From assembly GCA_015058375.1 (NCBI GenBank), contig SVCK01000010.1, positions 1 through 61,825 of the forward strand: a stretch of 61,825 nt of DNA. The letters are read 5' to 3'. The notes beneath the pieces were generated by a model. That model saw nothing but the letters and a program-made list of their open reading frames with translations. It searched no databases and was not told the origin of the DNA. Below, in pieces: positions 48,620 through 57,849 of the stretch. The DNA is from Clostridium sp. (lineage in GTDB: Bacteria > Bacillota > Clostridia > Clostridiales > Clostridiaceae). The translations under genes were made by a program, and so were the position numbers. Within the stretch, counting starts at the first letter, position 1. Each line of letters opens with the position of its first letter.

Positions 48620-50728
48620 ATGGGGCTGACTAAAAACTCTACAGGACTAAAGATTATATCATTAGATAAAAATGAAGAAAATAGAGATATTGACTATGAA
48701 ATTTGTTTGGCAGGAAATCCTAATGTGGGGAAGAGTACAGTTTTTAATGCTCTTACTGGTATGAATCAACATACAGGTAATTGGCCTGGAAAAACAGTTG
48801 CAAATGCTGAAGGGTATTATGAATATGAAGGAAAAAATATAAAAATTGTTGATATTCCGGGAACATATTCCTTGTTGTCAAGCTCAGAGGAAGAAGAGAT
48901 TGCAAGAAATTATATATGCTTTAATGAACCTGATTTAATTGTTGTAGTAGCAGATGCAACATCTTTGGAAAGAAATTTAAACTTATTTTTTCAAATATCT
49001 GAAATTACAGAAAAGGTCATATTATGCATAAATTTAATGGATGAAGCTAAGAAAAAAGGAATAGTGATAAATAAACATTTGTTAGAAAATGAATTGAGTG
49101 AGTCTATAGTATTAGTAGTTGCTAGAGAAAATAGAGGAATAGAGGAATTAAAACAGAAAATAGATTTTGTAATAAAAAATAAAAAGAAATATAGTAAAAG
49201 TATAATAAAGTATGATGATGATATTGAAGATAGGGTAAAGCGGGTTGAAAATATTCTTGATGAACAGATTGTGGTTGATAAAAGAAGACTAAGATGGATG
49301 GCGTTAAGGTTTTTAGAAGGAAACAACAGTATAGAAGAAAGTATAAAAAGTCATTATGAAATAGATAAAGAAAGTTTAAATGAAATTCATTTAATAAAAC
49401 AAGAGAAAGATGTGAGCGATTCTATTATAAAATCTTTAGTTAATAAGGCAGAAGATGTAGCATCTAAAGTAGTAGAATATAAAAAAGGTTATGATAAAAC
49501 TAATAGAAAAATAGATAAGATACTTGTTTCAAAACTTACAGGAATTCCTATTATGATATTAATGTTGCTTATAATTTTATGGATTACAATAACATTAGCT
49601 AATTATCCTTCTGAATTATTAGCAAGTCTTTTTGGATGGATTGAAGTATGGATTAGGAAGGTTTTCATAAGTTTATCGCTTCCACAAGTTGTTTCAGGTA
49701 TATTAATAGATGGAATATATACTTCAGTAACATGGATAGTTGCTGTTATGTTACCTCCAATGGCTATTTTTTTTCCATTGTTCACATTGCTTGAAGATTC
49801 AGGATATTTACCAAGAATAGCTTTTAATTTAGATAAAGCATTTAAAAAGTGTGGTTCATGTGGAAAACAAGCTTTAACTATGTGTATGGGATTAGGTTGT
49901 AATGCAGCTGGAGTCGTTGGATGTAGAATTATAAATTCGCCCAGAGAACGGTTTATATCTATATTAACTAATTGTTTTATGCCTTGTAATGGTAGATTTC
50001 CGATACTTATAACTATTTCATCGATATTTATTGGTGGTGGAGTATTAGGAGTAAATAGTGGAAAGTTGTTTTCAGCATTAGCAGTAACTATTGTAATAAT
50101 TTTTGGAGTATTAATTACTTTGATTGTATCTAGTATATTATCTAAAACTATTTTGAAAGGAATGCCATCAAGTTTTATATTAGAACTGCCACCTTATAGA
50201 AGACCACAATTTTTGAGAGTTATAGTAAGATCCATTTTTGATAGAACTTTATATATACTTGGAAGAGCTATAGTAATTGCAATTCCAGCAGGAGTAGTTA
50301 TATGGATTTTTGCTAATATTTCAATAGGTAATGGGACATTATTAAGTTTATGTGCAGAGTTTTTAAATCCTTTTGCTAAAGCAATAGGAGTAGATGGATA
50401 TATACTAATGGCTTTTATTTTAGGACTTCCAGCTAATGAGATTGTTATTCCAATTATTATAATGAGTTATTTAAGAACATCTACAATGGTTGAGATGGAT
50501 AATATTATGGAATTAAAAAATTTATTAGTGGCTAATGGTTGGACTACTCTTACTGCTATTAATGTGATGATTTTATCTTTGTTACATTATCCATGTGCAA
50601 CAACTCTTTTGACGATAAAAAAAGAAACTAATAGTTTAAAGTGGACTGCTTTGGCATTTTTAATACCAACGGTAACAGGAATAATTGTATGTTTTATAGT
50701 GACACATATATGGAGACTTTTCGCATAG
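48620..50728 (+). CDS. feoB: Ferrous iron transport protein B
   Basis: 702 residues. An N-terminal G domain with G1 GNPNVGKST, G3 DIPGTYSL and G4 NLMDE is followed by a helical GDI-like region and a Gate/nucleoside-recognition membrane domain (CGSCGKQALTMCMGLGCNAAGV, CFMPCNGRFPILITI) with about eight helices. It imports Fe2+ under anaerobic conditions. A 30-residue polar N-terminal extension precedes the G domain. Iron supply fits the [FeFe]-hydrogenase and Fe-S proteins in the window. Confidence 0.97.
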   Translation: MGLTKNSTGLKIISLDKNEENRDIDYEICLAGNPNVGKSTVFNALTGMNQHTGNWPGKTVANAEGYYEYEGKNIKIVDIPGTYSLLSSSEEEEIARNYICFNEPDLIVVVADATSLERNLNLFFQISEITEKVILCINLMDEAKKKGIVINKHLLENELSESIVLVVARENRGIEELKQKIDFVIKNKKKYSKSIIKYDDDIEDRVKRVENILDEQIVVDKRRLRWMALRFLEGNNSIEESIKSHYEIDKESLNEIHLIKQEKDVSDSIIKSLVNKAEDVASKVVEYKKGYDKTNRKIDKILVSKLTGIPIMILMLLIILWITITLANYPSELLASLFGWIEVWIRKVFISLSLPQVVSGILIDGIYTSVTWIVAVMLPPMAIFFPLFTLLEDSGYLPRIAFNLDKAFKKCGSCGKQALTMCMGLGCNAAGVVGCRIINSPRERFISILTNCFMPCNGRFPILITISSIFIGGGVLGVNSGKLFSALAVTIVIIFGVLITLIVSSILSKTILKGMPSSFILELPPYRRPQFLRVIVRSIFDRTLYILGRAIVIAIPAGVVIWIFANISIGNGTLLSLCAEFLNPFAKAIGVDGYILMAFILGLPANEIVIPIIIMSYLRTSTMVEMDNIMELKNLLVANGWTTLTAINVMILSLLHYPCATTLLTIKKETNSLKWTALAFLIPTVTGIIVCFIVTHIWRLFA

Positions 50729-50753
50729 AAGAAAAGTATATATAATATATAAA

Positions 50754-50793
50754 ACCACGCTTGGCTTAAAAAATATATATGGTCAAGCGTGGT
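50754..50793. repeat. Inverted repeat abutting a -10 box upstream of the SDR gene
   Basis: ACCACGCTTG (50754-50763) and CAAGCGTGGT (50784-50793), 10 bp perfect, GC-richer than its surroundings. It lies 26 bases after feoB but has no T run, and its right arm runs into TATAAT (50793-50798). It may be a terminator for feoAB or an operator for the next gene. Confidence 0.55.
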
Positions 50794-50826
50794 ATAATTT
50801 AATAAAAAAGATTAGAGGATAAGTTA

Positions 50827-51606
50827 ATGAAAAATATAGATAAATATACTTTGATAACAGGGGGAACGGAAGGGATTGGCCTTGAATTAGCAAAACTATT
50901 TGCAGGTGATAAACATAACTTAATTATTGTTGCTAGAAATAAGGAAAAACTGTTGAAAACTAAAGAAACTTTAGAAAATCAATATAATATTAAGGTGGAA
51001 GTTATAAGGCTTGACCTTTCAGTGGATAAGTCTTGTGAAAAAGTGTATGAAATTGTGGATGAAAAAAATTTAATTGTGGATAACTTAATAAATAATGCTG
51101 GTATAGGATTCTTTGGTTATTTTAATGAATTAGATTTTAAAGAGCAGGAAACTTTAATAAGACTTAATATTTTGGCATTAACAGATTTAACTCATTATTT
51201 TCTTAATAAAATGATTGAAAATGGTGAAGGAGGAATATTAAATGTAGCTTCAACAGCAGCTTTTTCAGCAGGACCTAAAATGAGCACATATTATGCTTCA
51301 AAAGCTTATGTATTATCATTAACAGAGGCTTTGCATGAAGAAGCAAAAGAGCATGGAATAAATGTTAGTTGTTTATGCCCTGGTGCAGTAAAAACTGGAT
51401 TTCAAAAAAAATCTAAAATCGTGAAAAATGAAAAGGCTACCTCTCTTTTGATGAATGCACAAGAAGTTGCACAGATAGCTTATAACGGATATAAGAAAGG
51501 AAATGCTATAATAATACCAGGTGCTAAGAATAAGTTTTTAGTATGGGCAAATAAGTTCATACCAAGAGCATTAGCACGAAAGATTGTTTTATCAGCTAAT
51601 AAATAA
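50827..51606 (+). CDS. Short-chain dehydrogenase/reductase
   Basis: 259 residues of classical SDR type: TGGTEGIGLELAK (NAD(P)-binding TGxxxGIG), NNAGIGFFG, the catalytic Ser/Tyr/Lys in STAAFSAG and YYASKAYVLS, and PGAVKTGF. The substrate is unknown; the C-terminus is close to bacterial DltE/YqjQ-like SDRs. AGAGGATAAG before ATG. Directly followed by the Cof gene. Confidence 0.9.
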   Translation: MKNIDKYTLITGGTEGIGLELAKLFAGDKHNLIIVARNKEKLLKTKETLENQYNIKVEVIRLDLSVDKSCEKVYEIVDEKNLIVDNLINNAGIGFFGYFNELDFKEQETLIRLNILALTDLTHYFLNKMIENGEGGILNVASTAAFSAGPKMSTYYASKAYVLSLTEALHEEAKEHGINVSCLCPGAVKTGFQKKSKIVKNEKATSLLMNAQEVAQIAYNGYKKGNAIIIPGAKNKFLVWANKFIPRALARKIVLSANK

Positions 51607-51621
51607 ATGGGGGAGATACAA

Positions 51622-52446
51622 TTGGATAAGATTTTTTCAGGATACATATTGGCTACAGATATGGATGGTACTTTAATAAATAGTAATAGAGAAATTTCTA
51701 AGGAGAATAGAGAGGCTATAAAGTATTTTATTGAAAATGGGGGATTATTTACTTTAGCTACTGGAAGAATGGTTCAAGCTGTTAGGGATTTTGCTGAAGA
51801 TTTAAATGTTAATTGTCCTATTATGTTACATAATGGAGCTAAAATATATGACTTTAAAGAAGGAAAAGTTATAAAGGAGCATTACATTGAAGAGGAAAGA
51901 AAGGAAGCTATAAAGAGGTTTTATAAAGATAACCCTAATATAGGAATTGAAATTTTTTCAGATGAGATAGCTTACGTTTATAGAAAATGTAAGTTTACTA
52001 AGAGATATGATAGACATAAAGACTATAAGGTTATATATGAACTTCCAGATGAAATTTGGAAAAAACCTTGGATAAAGGTTCTTATTATTGGAGAAAAAGA
52101 TGAACTTGATGCTGCAGAAATAGATTTTAGAGAAAATTATGATAAAGGAAATAATTCTTTTAGAAGTGGAACTAATTATCTTGATGTAGTTGCTAACGGA
52201 ATTTCAAAAGGTAAATCATTAGAAGAACTAGTAACAGCACTTAATTTAGATAAGGAAAAAGTGATTGCTGTTGGAGATAATATGAATGATATAGAAATGA
52301 TAGAGTATGCTAAGTTTGGATTTTGTGTTGAAAATGGATTAGATATTGTAAAGAAAAAAGCTAATTATATAGCAACATCTAATGATGATGATGCAATAGC
52401 ATATATTATAAATAAAATGAAACAAGATATTGAATTTTTATCATAA
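51622..52446 (+). CDS. Cof-type HAD phosphatase
   Basis: 274 residues. ATDMDGTLINSNRE, ATGRMVQAV and AVGDNMNDIEMIEYA are motifs I, II and III/IV. A TTG start at 51622 is preferred: GGGGGAG (51609-51615) is well placed for it and lies inside the alternative reading from ATG 51607 that abuts the SDR stop. Co-transcribed with the SDR gene; third Cof paralogue in the window. Confidence 0.9.
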   Translation: MDKIFSGYILATDMDGTLINSNREISKENREAIKYFIENGGLFTLATGRMVQAVRDFAEDLNVNCPIMLHNGAKIYDFKEGKVIKEHYIEEERKEAIKRFYKDNPNIGIEIFSDEIAYVYRKCKFTKRYDRHKDYKVIYELPDEIWKKPWIKVLIIGEKDELDAAEIDFRENYDKGNNSFRSGTNYLDVVANGISKGKSLEELVTALNLDKEKVIAVGDNMNDIEMIEYAKFGFCVENGLDIVKKKANYIATSNDDDAIAYIINKMKQDIEFLS

Positions 52447-52456
52447 AAATTAAGGG

Positions 52457-52507
52457 AAGACAGTAAGTAGATTCATGATGAAATTAAATTTACTTACTGT
52501 CTTTTTT
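52457..52507 (+). terminator. Terminator hairpin, copy 2 of a dispersed repeat
   Basis: A 13-bp perfect stem AAGACAGTAAGTA / TACTTACTGTCTT with T6, sharing the 16-base arm AGACAGTAAGTAGATT with the hairpin at 32802. Confidence 0.85.
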
Positions 52508-52646
52508 ATAATTAAAATTTTAAAACTAATTATATTTAAGATAGATTATGACAAAATATATACTTATATTGACAAAAAAGTAAGTGTGCACTAGCGTGTT
52601 TGTGGTGGTATTATTTACATAAAATACTTAATTAGGGGGTATAGAG

Positions 52647-53393
52647 ATGATTGTATTGAAAAATGTGTCAAAGAAATATAAAGAATTTTTAGCAGTTAAT
52701 AAATTAAACATAGAAATTAAAGATGGGGATATAGTAGCATTAGTTGGACCAAATGGTGCTGGTAAATCAAGTACAATTGATATGATAATTGGTATTAATA
52801 TAATATCAGAAGGAGAAATATTTATTGATGGAATGTCTGTTAAGAAAGATTTAGAGAAAATAAAAAGGAAGATTGGATATGTTTCTGATGATGAAAAGAA
52901 GTTTTTAAAGCTAAAGGCTATAGAATATTTGAATTTTGTTGCTGATATGTATGATGTATCAGCAACTGAAAGAAAAGATAGAATATTAACTTTAAGCAGA
53001 AGATTTAATATAGAAAAAGATTTAAATACTATAATGGATAAGTTTTCTAAAGGTATGAAGCAAAAAATAATGATAATTGCATCATTACTTCATATGCCAA
53101 AGGTATGGATTTTGGATGAGCCTTTTACAGGATTAGATCCAGCAACTTCATATGAACTTAAAACTTTTATGAAAGAGTATGCTGAAAAAGGTAACATAGT
53201 AATACTTTCATCTCATATACTTGAGATTGTTGAGAACTTATGTGATAAAGTACTTTTGATAAAAAAAGGTAAGACTTTATATTATGGCAATTTGTCAGAT
53301 TTAAAGGAAAAATATAAATTAAAAAATAGTTTAGAGGAAATATATATGGAGGTATTTAAAGATGAAGAAGTTAATAGCTTTAGTAAGAAATAA
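52647..53393 (+). CDS. ABC transporter ATP-binding protein
   Basis: 248 residues. Walker A GPNGAGKSS, a signature KFSKGMKQKIMI, Walker B VWILDEPFTGLDP, and a switch His SSHILEI. CcmA/YxlF-like exporter ATPase. AGGGGG upstream. It overlaps the permease by 32 bases, indicating coupled synthesis. A TTGACA at 52569-52574 upstream lacks a well-spaced -10. Confidence 0.92.
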   Translation: MIVLKNVSKKYKEFLAVNKLNIEIKDGDIVALVGPNGAGKSSTIDMIIGINIISEGEIFIDGMSVKKDLEKIKRKIGYVSDDEKKFLKLKAIEYLNFVADMYDVSATERKDRILTLSRRFNIEKDLNTIMDKFSKGMKQKIMIIASLLHMPKVWILDEPFTGLDPATSYELKTFMKEYAEKGNIVILSSHILEIVENLCDKVLLIKKGKTLYYGNLSDLKEKYKLKNSLEEIYMEVFKDEEVNSFSKK

Positions 53394-54885
53394 TCTTCTT
53401 ATTCAAAAGAATATCTTCTGTGATGTGGAACCTAAAAAACTTAGGAAGAAAATTTTTAACACGATAATAATGGGACTGTTTATAGTATGTGCTATGGAGT
53501 TTTATGTGATTAATGGAATAGGATTAATTGAATCATATGGTATAGAATCTAAATATATTTTTTATTCTACTATTTTCGTAGAAATAGGTATAGTATCTAT
53601 ATTATCTTTTTATAGGATTTTGAATTTATTTTATTTAACAGATTCTTGGAAGGATACTTTTATATATCCTGTGAGTGATGGGGTAAATTTGCTAGCTAAA
53701 TTTATTTCTGTTTGTTATCAAAACTTTGCTATATTATTAGAATTTTTAATTCCACTAGTTACTTATGGAGTGGTAATGGGATTAAAACCAGAATATTATC
53801 TAAAAATTGTTGTATATCAATTATTAATAGCAGTTATCCCAGCGATATACATTGTACTTAGCTCGTTAACAATATTATGGAGTTTTGTTGTTATAAAGAG
53901 ATCAAAAGTAAAAAATAGAGTTAATAAATTAATTTTGGTAATTGATATCATTGTAGATATACTTACAAGCATGTCTATTATGAATACAGAGAAATTAATT
54001 TTATGTTTAATATCCGTTGTAATAGTAAGTGCTTTTGGCTTCTATTTTGTTGCTGGAAGTGTTTATATTACAATAATGAGAAGTGAAGTTTTTGGGAGAA
54101 AAAAAGCTAGAGTAGTTGAAGAAAATACTGATAATTACACGTTTAAGAAGATGGATATAATTAAGTCAAATGTTATTAAAGATTTAAGGATAATTAAAAG
54201 AGAAAAAGCTTTGAAAACAAATTGTTTAGTAATTAATTTAGTGTTTTGTTTCTTTTCTTTAATGTTTATTTTGGGGGCAATAAATGTTGATAAATTAAAG
54301 GGAATGGAAGTTGTATTAAGTGCAATATTACTTCAAATATGTATATGGCCATTATCAATAGTAAATAATACAGCTTTTACATCTTTTTCGAGGGAAGGAG
54401 CAGGTTTGAAAGTTTTAAGGACCTTTCCTATAGATAAAGATAGGTATATTCTTTCGAAGTTTTACACTGCATGTATTACATGCATACCTATTTTGGTGAT
54501 TGGTAATGCACTGATATTTTTACTATCAATAGAGATAATTAAATATATTGTATTAGAATTAATATTAGTAAGTACAATTGTTTTAATGATTTTATCAAAT
54601 ATGAAGATGGATTCTGAAAATATTAGTATAGGTTGGAGAGATATAAAAGACTTATTTGAATTAGAAAGAACTATGAAACTAATTAAGCCTGTTAATATTG
54701 CATATATAATATTACTTCCATACTTTTGTATACGTGCTTTTGTTATAGACGCAGGAACAAATAATTATTTTGAAGTATTTATGTTAATAATCATTAATAT
54801 ACTATTATCACTTCGCAACTTAAAAAAGATAAGAACGAATTTTAAATTGAATAAAAGTAAATTTGATGTAGTTGCTAATCAATAA
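53362..54885 (+). CDS. ABC transporter permease subunit
   Basis: 507 residues with about twelve hydrophobic helices in two halves (about 30-250 and 290-490) and a central cytosolic stretch. No sequence motif fixes the substrate. ATG 53362 follows GGAGGT within the ATPase gene. The pair makes a complete two-gene exporter, as with antibiotic or lipid exporters of clostridia; a nearby two-component system is absent. Confidence 0.85.
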   Translation: MKKLIALVRNNLLIQKNIFCDVEPKKLRKKIFNTIIMGLFIVCAMEFYVINGIGLIESYGIESKYIFYSTIFVEIGIVSILSFYRILNLFYLTDSWKDTFIYPVSDGVNLLAKFISVCYQNFAILLEFLIPLVTYGVVMGLKPEYYLKIVVYQLLIAVIPAIYIVLSSLTILWSFVVIKRSKVKNRVNKLILVIDIIVDILTSMSIMNTEKLILCLISVVIVSAFGFYFVAGSVYITIMRSEVFGRKKARVVEENTDNYTFKKMDIIKSNVIKDLRIIKREKALKTNCLVINLVFCFFSLMFILGAINVDKLKGMEVVLSAILLQICIWPLSIVNNTAFTSFSREGAGLKVLRTFPIDKDRYILSKFYTACITCIPILVIGNALIFLLSIEIIKYIVLELILVSTIVLMILSNMKMDSENISIGWRDIKDLFELERTMKLIKPVNIAYIILLPYFCIRAFVIDAGTNNYFEVFMLIIINILLSLRNLKKIRTNFKLNKSKFDVVANQ

Positions 54886-54933
54886 GATATGTTTTGAAAT
54901 TTGTTGAAAAGAAGATAAAGGAATAAAAGAATT

Positions 54934-54962
54934 AAAAAGTTCCCTGAGCAAGGGAACTTTTT
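54934..54962. terminator. Terminator after the ABC exporter
   Basis: AAAAAGTTCCCT / AGGGAACTTTTT with a GAGC loop; can serve also the convergent acetyltransferase. Confidence 0.92.
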
Positions 54963-54998
54963 GTAAGGTAAAATTTCTTTTATATATTAACTATTAAA

Positions 54999-55496
54999 TT
55001 ATAAAATCTTTGACATATAAAATTCATCTATAAATTCAGAATCAATTAATAAAGATGAATATTTGGTACCTTCAATAGAAAATCCCATTTTTTTATATAA
55101 AGATAAAGCAGCGTTATTATCAGATCTAACGGTTAATTCTAATCTTTTTAAAGATTTTTCTTTTGCCCAATTAATTAAGTTTGTTAATAGAAGAGTACCT
55201 ATTCCCCTATTACTAAATTCATTTAATACACCCATAACAATATATGCAGAGTGTTTTTGGCGATTTATATTGTTGCCAACACAAATTAAATAAGCGATAA
55301 AAGTGTTGTCATCTTCAACAATCCATATATTACTGTTTTCATCATTTAATAAAGCGGTAAAACCTTTTTTTTGTTGAGTTGCTAGTGAAATTCGTTCATC
55401 TTTGTCAAAAAGCATATTAGAAGATTCGTTGTCTATTTTTACACATAAATCAAATAGCATATCAACTTCAGAAACTTGAATAGTTCTTATATTCAT
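54999..55496 (-). CDS. GNAT-family N-acetyltransferase (RimI/YobR-like)
   Basis: 165 residues. The acetyl-CoA loop NRGIGTLLLTNLINWA (RGxGxG/A type) and the RSDNNAALSLYKKMGF block mark a GNAT with RimI-like C-terminus. Acceptor unknown. GGAGGT lies before the ATG; the sequence beyond 55513 upstream has been replaced by an IS6-type element, so the original promoter has probably been lost or swapped. Confidence 0.9.
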   Translation of the reverse strand: MNIRTIQVSEVDMLFDLCVKIDNESSNMLFDKDERISLATQQKKGFTALLNDENSNIWIVEDDNTFIAYLICVGNNINRQKHSAYIVMGVLNEFSNRGIGTLLLTNLINWAKEKSLKRLELTVRSDNNAALSLYKKMGFSIEGTKYSSLLIDSEFIDEFYMSKIL

Positions 55497-55512
55497 AATA
55501 TACCTCCAATGT

Positions 55513-55520
55513 AAATTTTC
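55513..55520. repeat. 8-bp target duplication, left copy
   Basis: AAATTTTC here and again at 56358-56365, exactly flanking the element. Eight bases is the normal IS6-family duplication length. Confidence 0.8.
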
Positions 55521-56357
55521 CGTTCTGTTAAGTTATATGAACATTGATCTTCTCAACACAAGTGAATACAATAAATTTGACAAAAACTAAATATCCAAGG
55601 TGTCAAAAATGCGGGAAAGCTACCTATTTACATGATGCTTACAAGCATTATAATCGCTATAAATGCGGTGATAAAAAATGTAACCATATAATTGTTAAAC
55701 ATCATAACTTGAATATTGATAATTCATTTAGTGAGAATCTAACCGGTTCGCTTTCCATGAAAGGTATGCGTTTTCCACTGCATGTAATTTTAACAGCATT
55801 AACATTGTGTTTTTTAAATAATACATCAACTAGGGCAATTGCTCAGTTTTTATATACAACTACTTCTATAAAAGTTTCGCACGTAACAATAGCTAGCTGG
55901 ACTCATAAATTTGCACCATTCTTCAAGCAAAAAGCTGACTCATTTAAATCACAGTTAGATCTTCAATCTGATGATTGGCACGCAGACGAAACAGTAGTAT
56001 TTATAAGCGGTGAATGCTATTATCTCTGGCTTGCCATAGATTCTGAGACTCGCTTCATTCTAGCTTTTCATCTAAAAAAGCAAATAATCTAATTTCATTA
56101 TTTATCTTTCACTACAACTTCATAAGACCACATGGTTCCTTAAATAACTTAACCCCAGCCGAAGTTGCTGGCTTCGCTAGCGATGGCGCTAACCTTAATT
56201 CTTGGTTTGTTGCTGCTTAATTAAATTTCTTAATATCTTTGATTAACCTGCAAAAATCTTATTTATTGCCGGTTTATTTGTTGGGCAATAAATTTTTCAA
56301 AGAACGAGTGATTCTATGATTTATCAAGCTAATTTTTCATAACAACCTAACAGAATC
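55521..56357. mobile_element. Internally deleted IS6/IS240-type insertion sequence
   Basis: 837 bp between 8-bp AAATTTTC duplications. Ends are imperfect inverted repeats (left CGTTCTGTTAAGTT, right reverse complement GATTCTGTTAGGTT), close to the GGTTCTGTT ends of IS6-type elements. Inside is a transposase with N- and C-terminal parts but no centre (see 55544-56220). Inserted 25 bases upstream of the minus-strand acetyltransferase, between it and an MFS remnant. Confidence 0.85.
55544..56220 (+). pseudogene. IS6/IS240-type transposase with internal deletion
   Basis: Residues 1-182 read from a TTG at 55544: an N-terminal zinc ribbon (CQKCGK...CGDKKC), a helical domain, and the DDE start DDWHADETVVFI with first catalytic Asp D148. 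The frame stops at 56092. The C-terminal tail (IFHYNFIRPHGSLNNLTPAEVAG, then NSWFVAA) resumes in another frame and ends at TAA 56218-56220. The second Asp and the Glu are lost, so it is inactive. An in-frame ATG is missing; an ATG at 55537 opens another frame (MNIDLLNTSEYNKF), hinting at an additional frameshift. Confidence 0.85.
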
Positions 56358-56486
56358 AAATTTTCTATACAAGCATTGTATCACATATTTTGGATAAAAA
56401 TACATAAATTTATTTTTTGCTAAAATATAAAATAAAGTATTATTTAAAAAAATGTATTAATTACAATAAAAATTAATTTTTAATTT

Positions 56487-56862
56487 TTGTTGCAAAAAAA
56501 TAAAAAATATGGCATTACTTTTATATTAATAGGATTTTCAGCTGTATTTGTATGCAATAAGGAAATTCAAATTTATTTAGTATCAATAATATACAGTATT
56601 GGAGAGGTGATATTAGCTATATCTTCGCAAATATTTATAGCAGAAAATACACCATGTAATTATAGGGGGGAGATTTAGCTCTATAATAAACTTTATGGGA
56701 TGCATTGGATTGGCATTGGGACCAGTTATATGTGGTGTTTTTTTGAAAGTTCAATCTTTAAGTAGGGTATATTTATTAGTGATTTTATTAGGAATAGTAA
56801 GCTTTATATTAACATATTTACTATATGTAAATTTATATAATGTAAAAGAAAATGAAGAATAA
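56487..56862 (+). pseudogene. Truncated, frameshifted MFS transporter
   Basis: Only the C-terminal part of a major facilitator gene remains. 56487-56678 reads three helices ending at AENTPCNYRGEI, then TAG. In the next frame, RFSSIINFMGCIGLALGPVICG continues with the last helices to TAA 56860-56862. One G fewer in the G6 run 56665-56670 joins them as NYRGRFSSIINFMG. The N-terminal half is absent: 120 AT-rich bases separate it from the IS6-type element, suggesting deletion at or near the insertion. Confidence 0.8.
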
Positions 56863-56910
56863 TACTGCAAGCATTATTATGGTTAAAAATATATTAAGAT
56901 AGGAAGTTAA

Positions 56911-56962
56911 TGAGAGAGTATTAACAGTGAAGAGTTAAATGTTAATATTCTCTCATTTTTTT
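56911..56962. terminator. Bidirectional terminator before the PHP gene
   Basis: A 15-bp near-perfect stem TGAGAGAGTATTAAC / GTTAATATTCTCTCA with a 15-base loop and T7. Confidence 0.85.
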
Positions 56963-56968
56963 GCATTA

Positions 56969-57703
56969 TTATATAATTACATCATGTAATTTTCCTTTAT
57001 TTTTAAAGTGAGCAATTAATTTTTCAGGCTCATTCATTATAAGCTCTTCTGGAAAATCAACTGATTTAACAACTTTTAAAGAACCAGGAAAATCTCCGAT
57101 AGCATAACATATATGAGCATCTGAATTTAGTATTATCTTAGTTCCATATTCTTTACAAAGTTGAGCTATTTTAGTACAATTTGCTTCACTTCCAACTCTA
57201 GAAGAACCAGCAATAGATGAATTATTTATTTCAATCATAATATTTTTTTCTTTAGCCTTTTTAACAACTGCTTCATAATCAATATCATAAACAGGATTGC
57301 CAAGATGGCCTACTATTTCAACTAAAGGATTTTTATCTATGGCATTAAGAATAGCTTTAGTATTTTCTTCTCTAGTTCTTGGCTTAAATACTGGCTCATG
57401 GAACGAAGCAATCATATAATCTAAAGATTTAGATTCATGAGCATTTAAATCTATAGTTCCATCAACATCAATAATGTTACCTTCACATCCCCTTAGGATA
57501 GTAACACCTTTTATAACTCTAGGGATTACTTTTAAATTACCAAAGTACCAATGATGAGGAGCACCAGGCATTGATGGAGCATGTTCAGATGTTCCAAGAA
57601 TTTTAATTCCTTTTTCAACGCAATAATCTATATTTTCAAAAAGAGTATTATATGCATGACCACTAACTATGGTATGTGTATGTAAGTCTGATAAGTATTT
57701 CAT
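56969..57703 (-). CDS. PHP-domain phosphatase (YcdX-like)
   Basis: 244 residues. SDLHTHTIVSGHAYNT is the HxH metal motif, followed by GTSEHAPSMPG, GCEGNIID, HLGNP and ILNSDAHICYAIG: the trinuclear zinc set of YcdX phosphatases. Substrate unknown. ATG 57703 is chosen because AAGGAGG sits seven bases upstream; the longer frame from 57733 covers that RBS. Confidence 0.92.
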   Translation of the reverse strand: MKYLSDLHTHTIVSGHAYNTLFENIDYCVEKGIKILGTSEHAPSMPGAPHHWYFGNLKVIPRVIKGVTILRGCEGNIIDVDGTIDLNAHESKSLDYMIASFHEPVFKPRTREENTKAILNAIDKNPLVEIVGHLGNPVYDIDYEAVVKKAKEKNIMIEINNSSIAGSSRVGSEANCTKIAQLCKEYGTKIILNSDAHICYAIGDFPGSLKVVKSVDFPEELIMNEPEKLIAHFKNKGKLHDVII

Positions 57704-57849
57704 ATTGTCCTCCTTAAGTTTTGTTGTATGCAACTTAAGTATAAAACAATAAGAATAAATTATCCAATAAGTATTTAGGTATTATAGTTAGTTATATTTT
57801 AATAATAAGAAAATATATTTAAGTAAAGCGTGTTTTTGGAGTTTTGAGA

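Noticed and set aside
52569..52614. TTGACA upstream of the ABC exporter with TATTAT downstream
   Set aside because: The spacing is about 34 bases, not compatible with a sigma-A promoter as paired.
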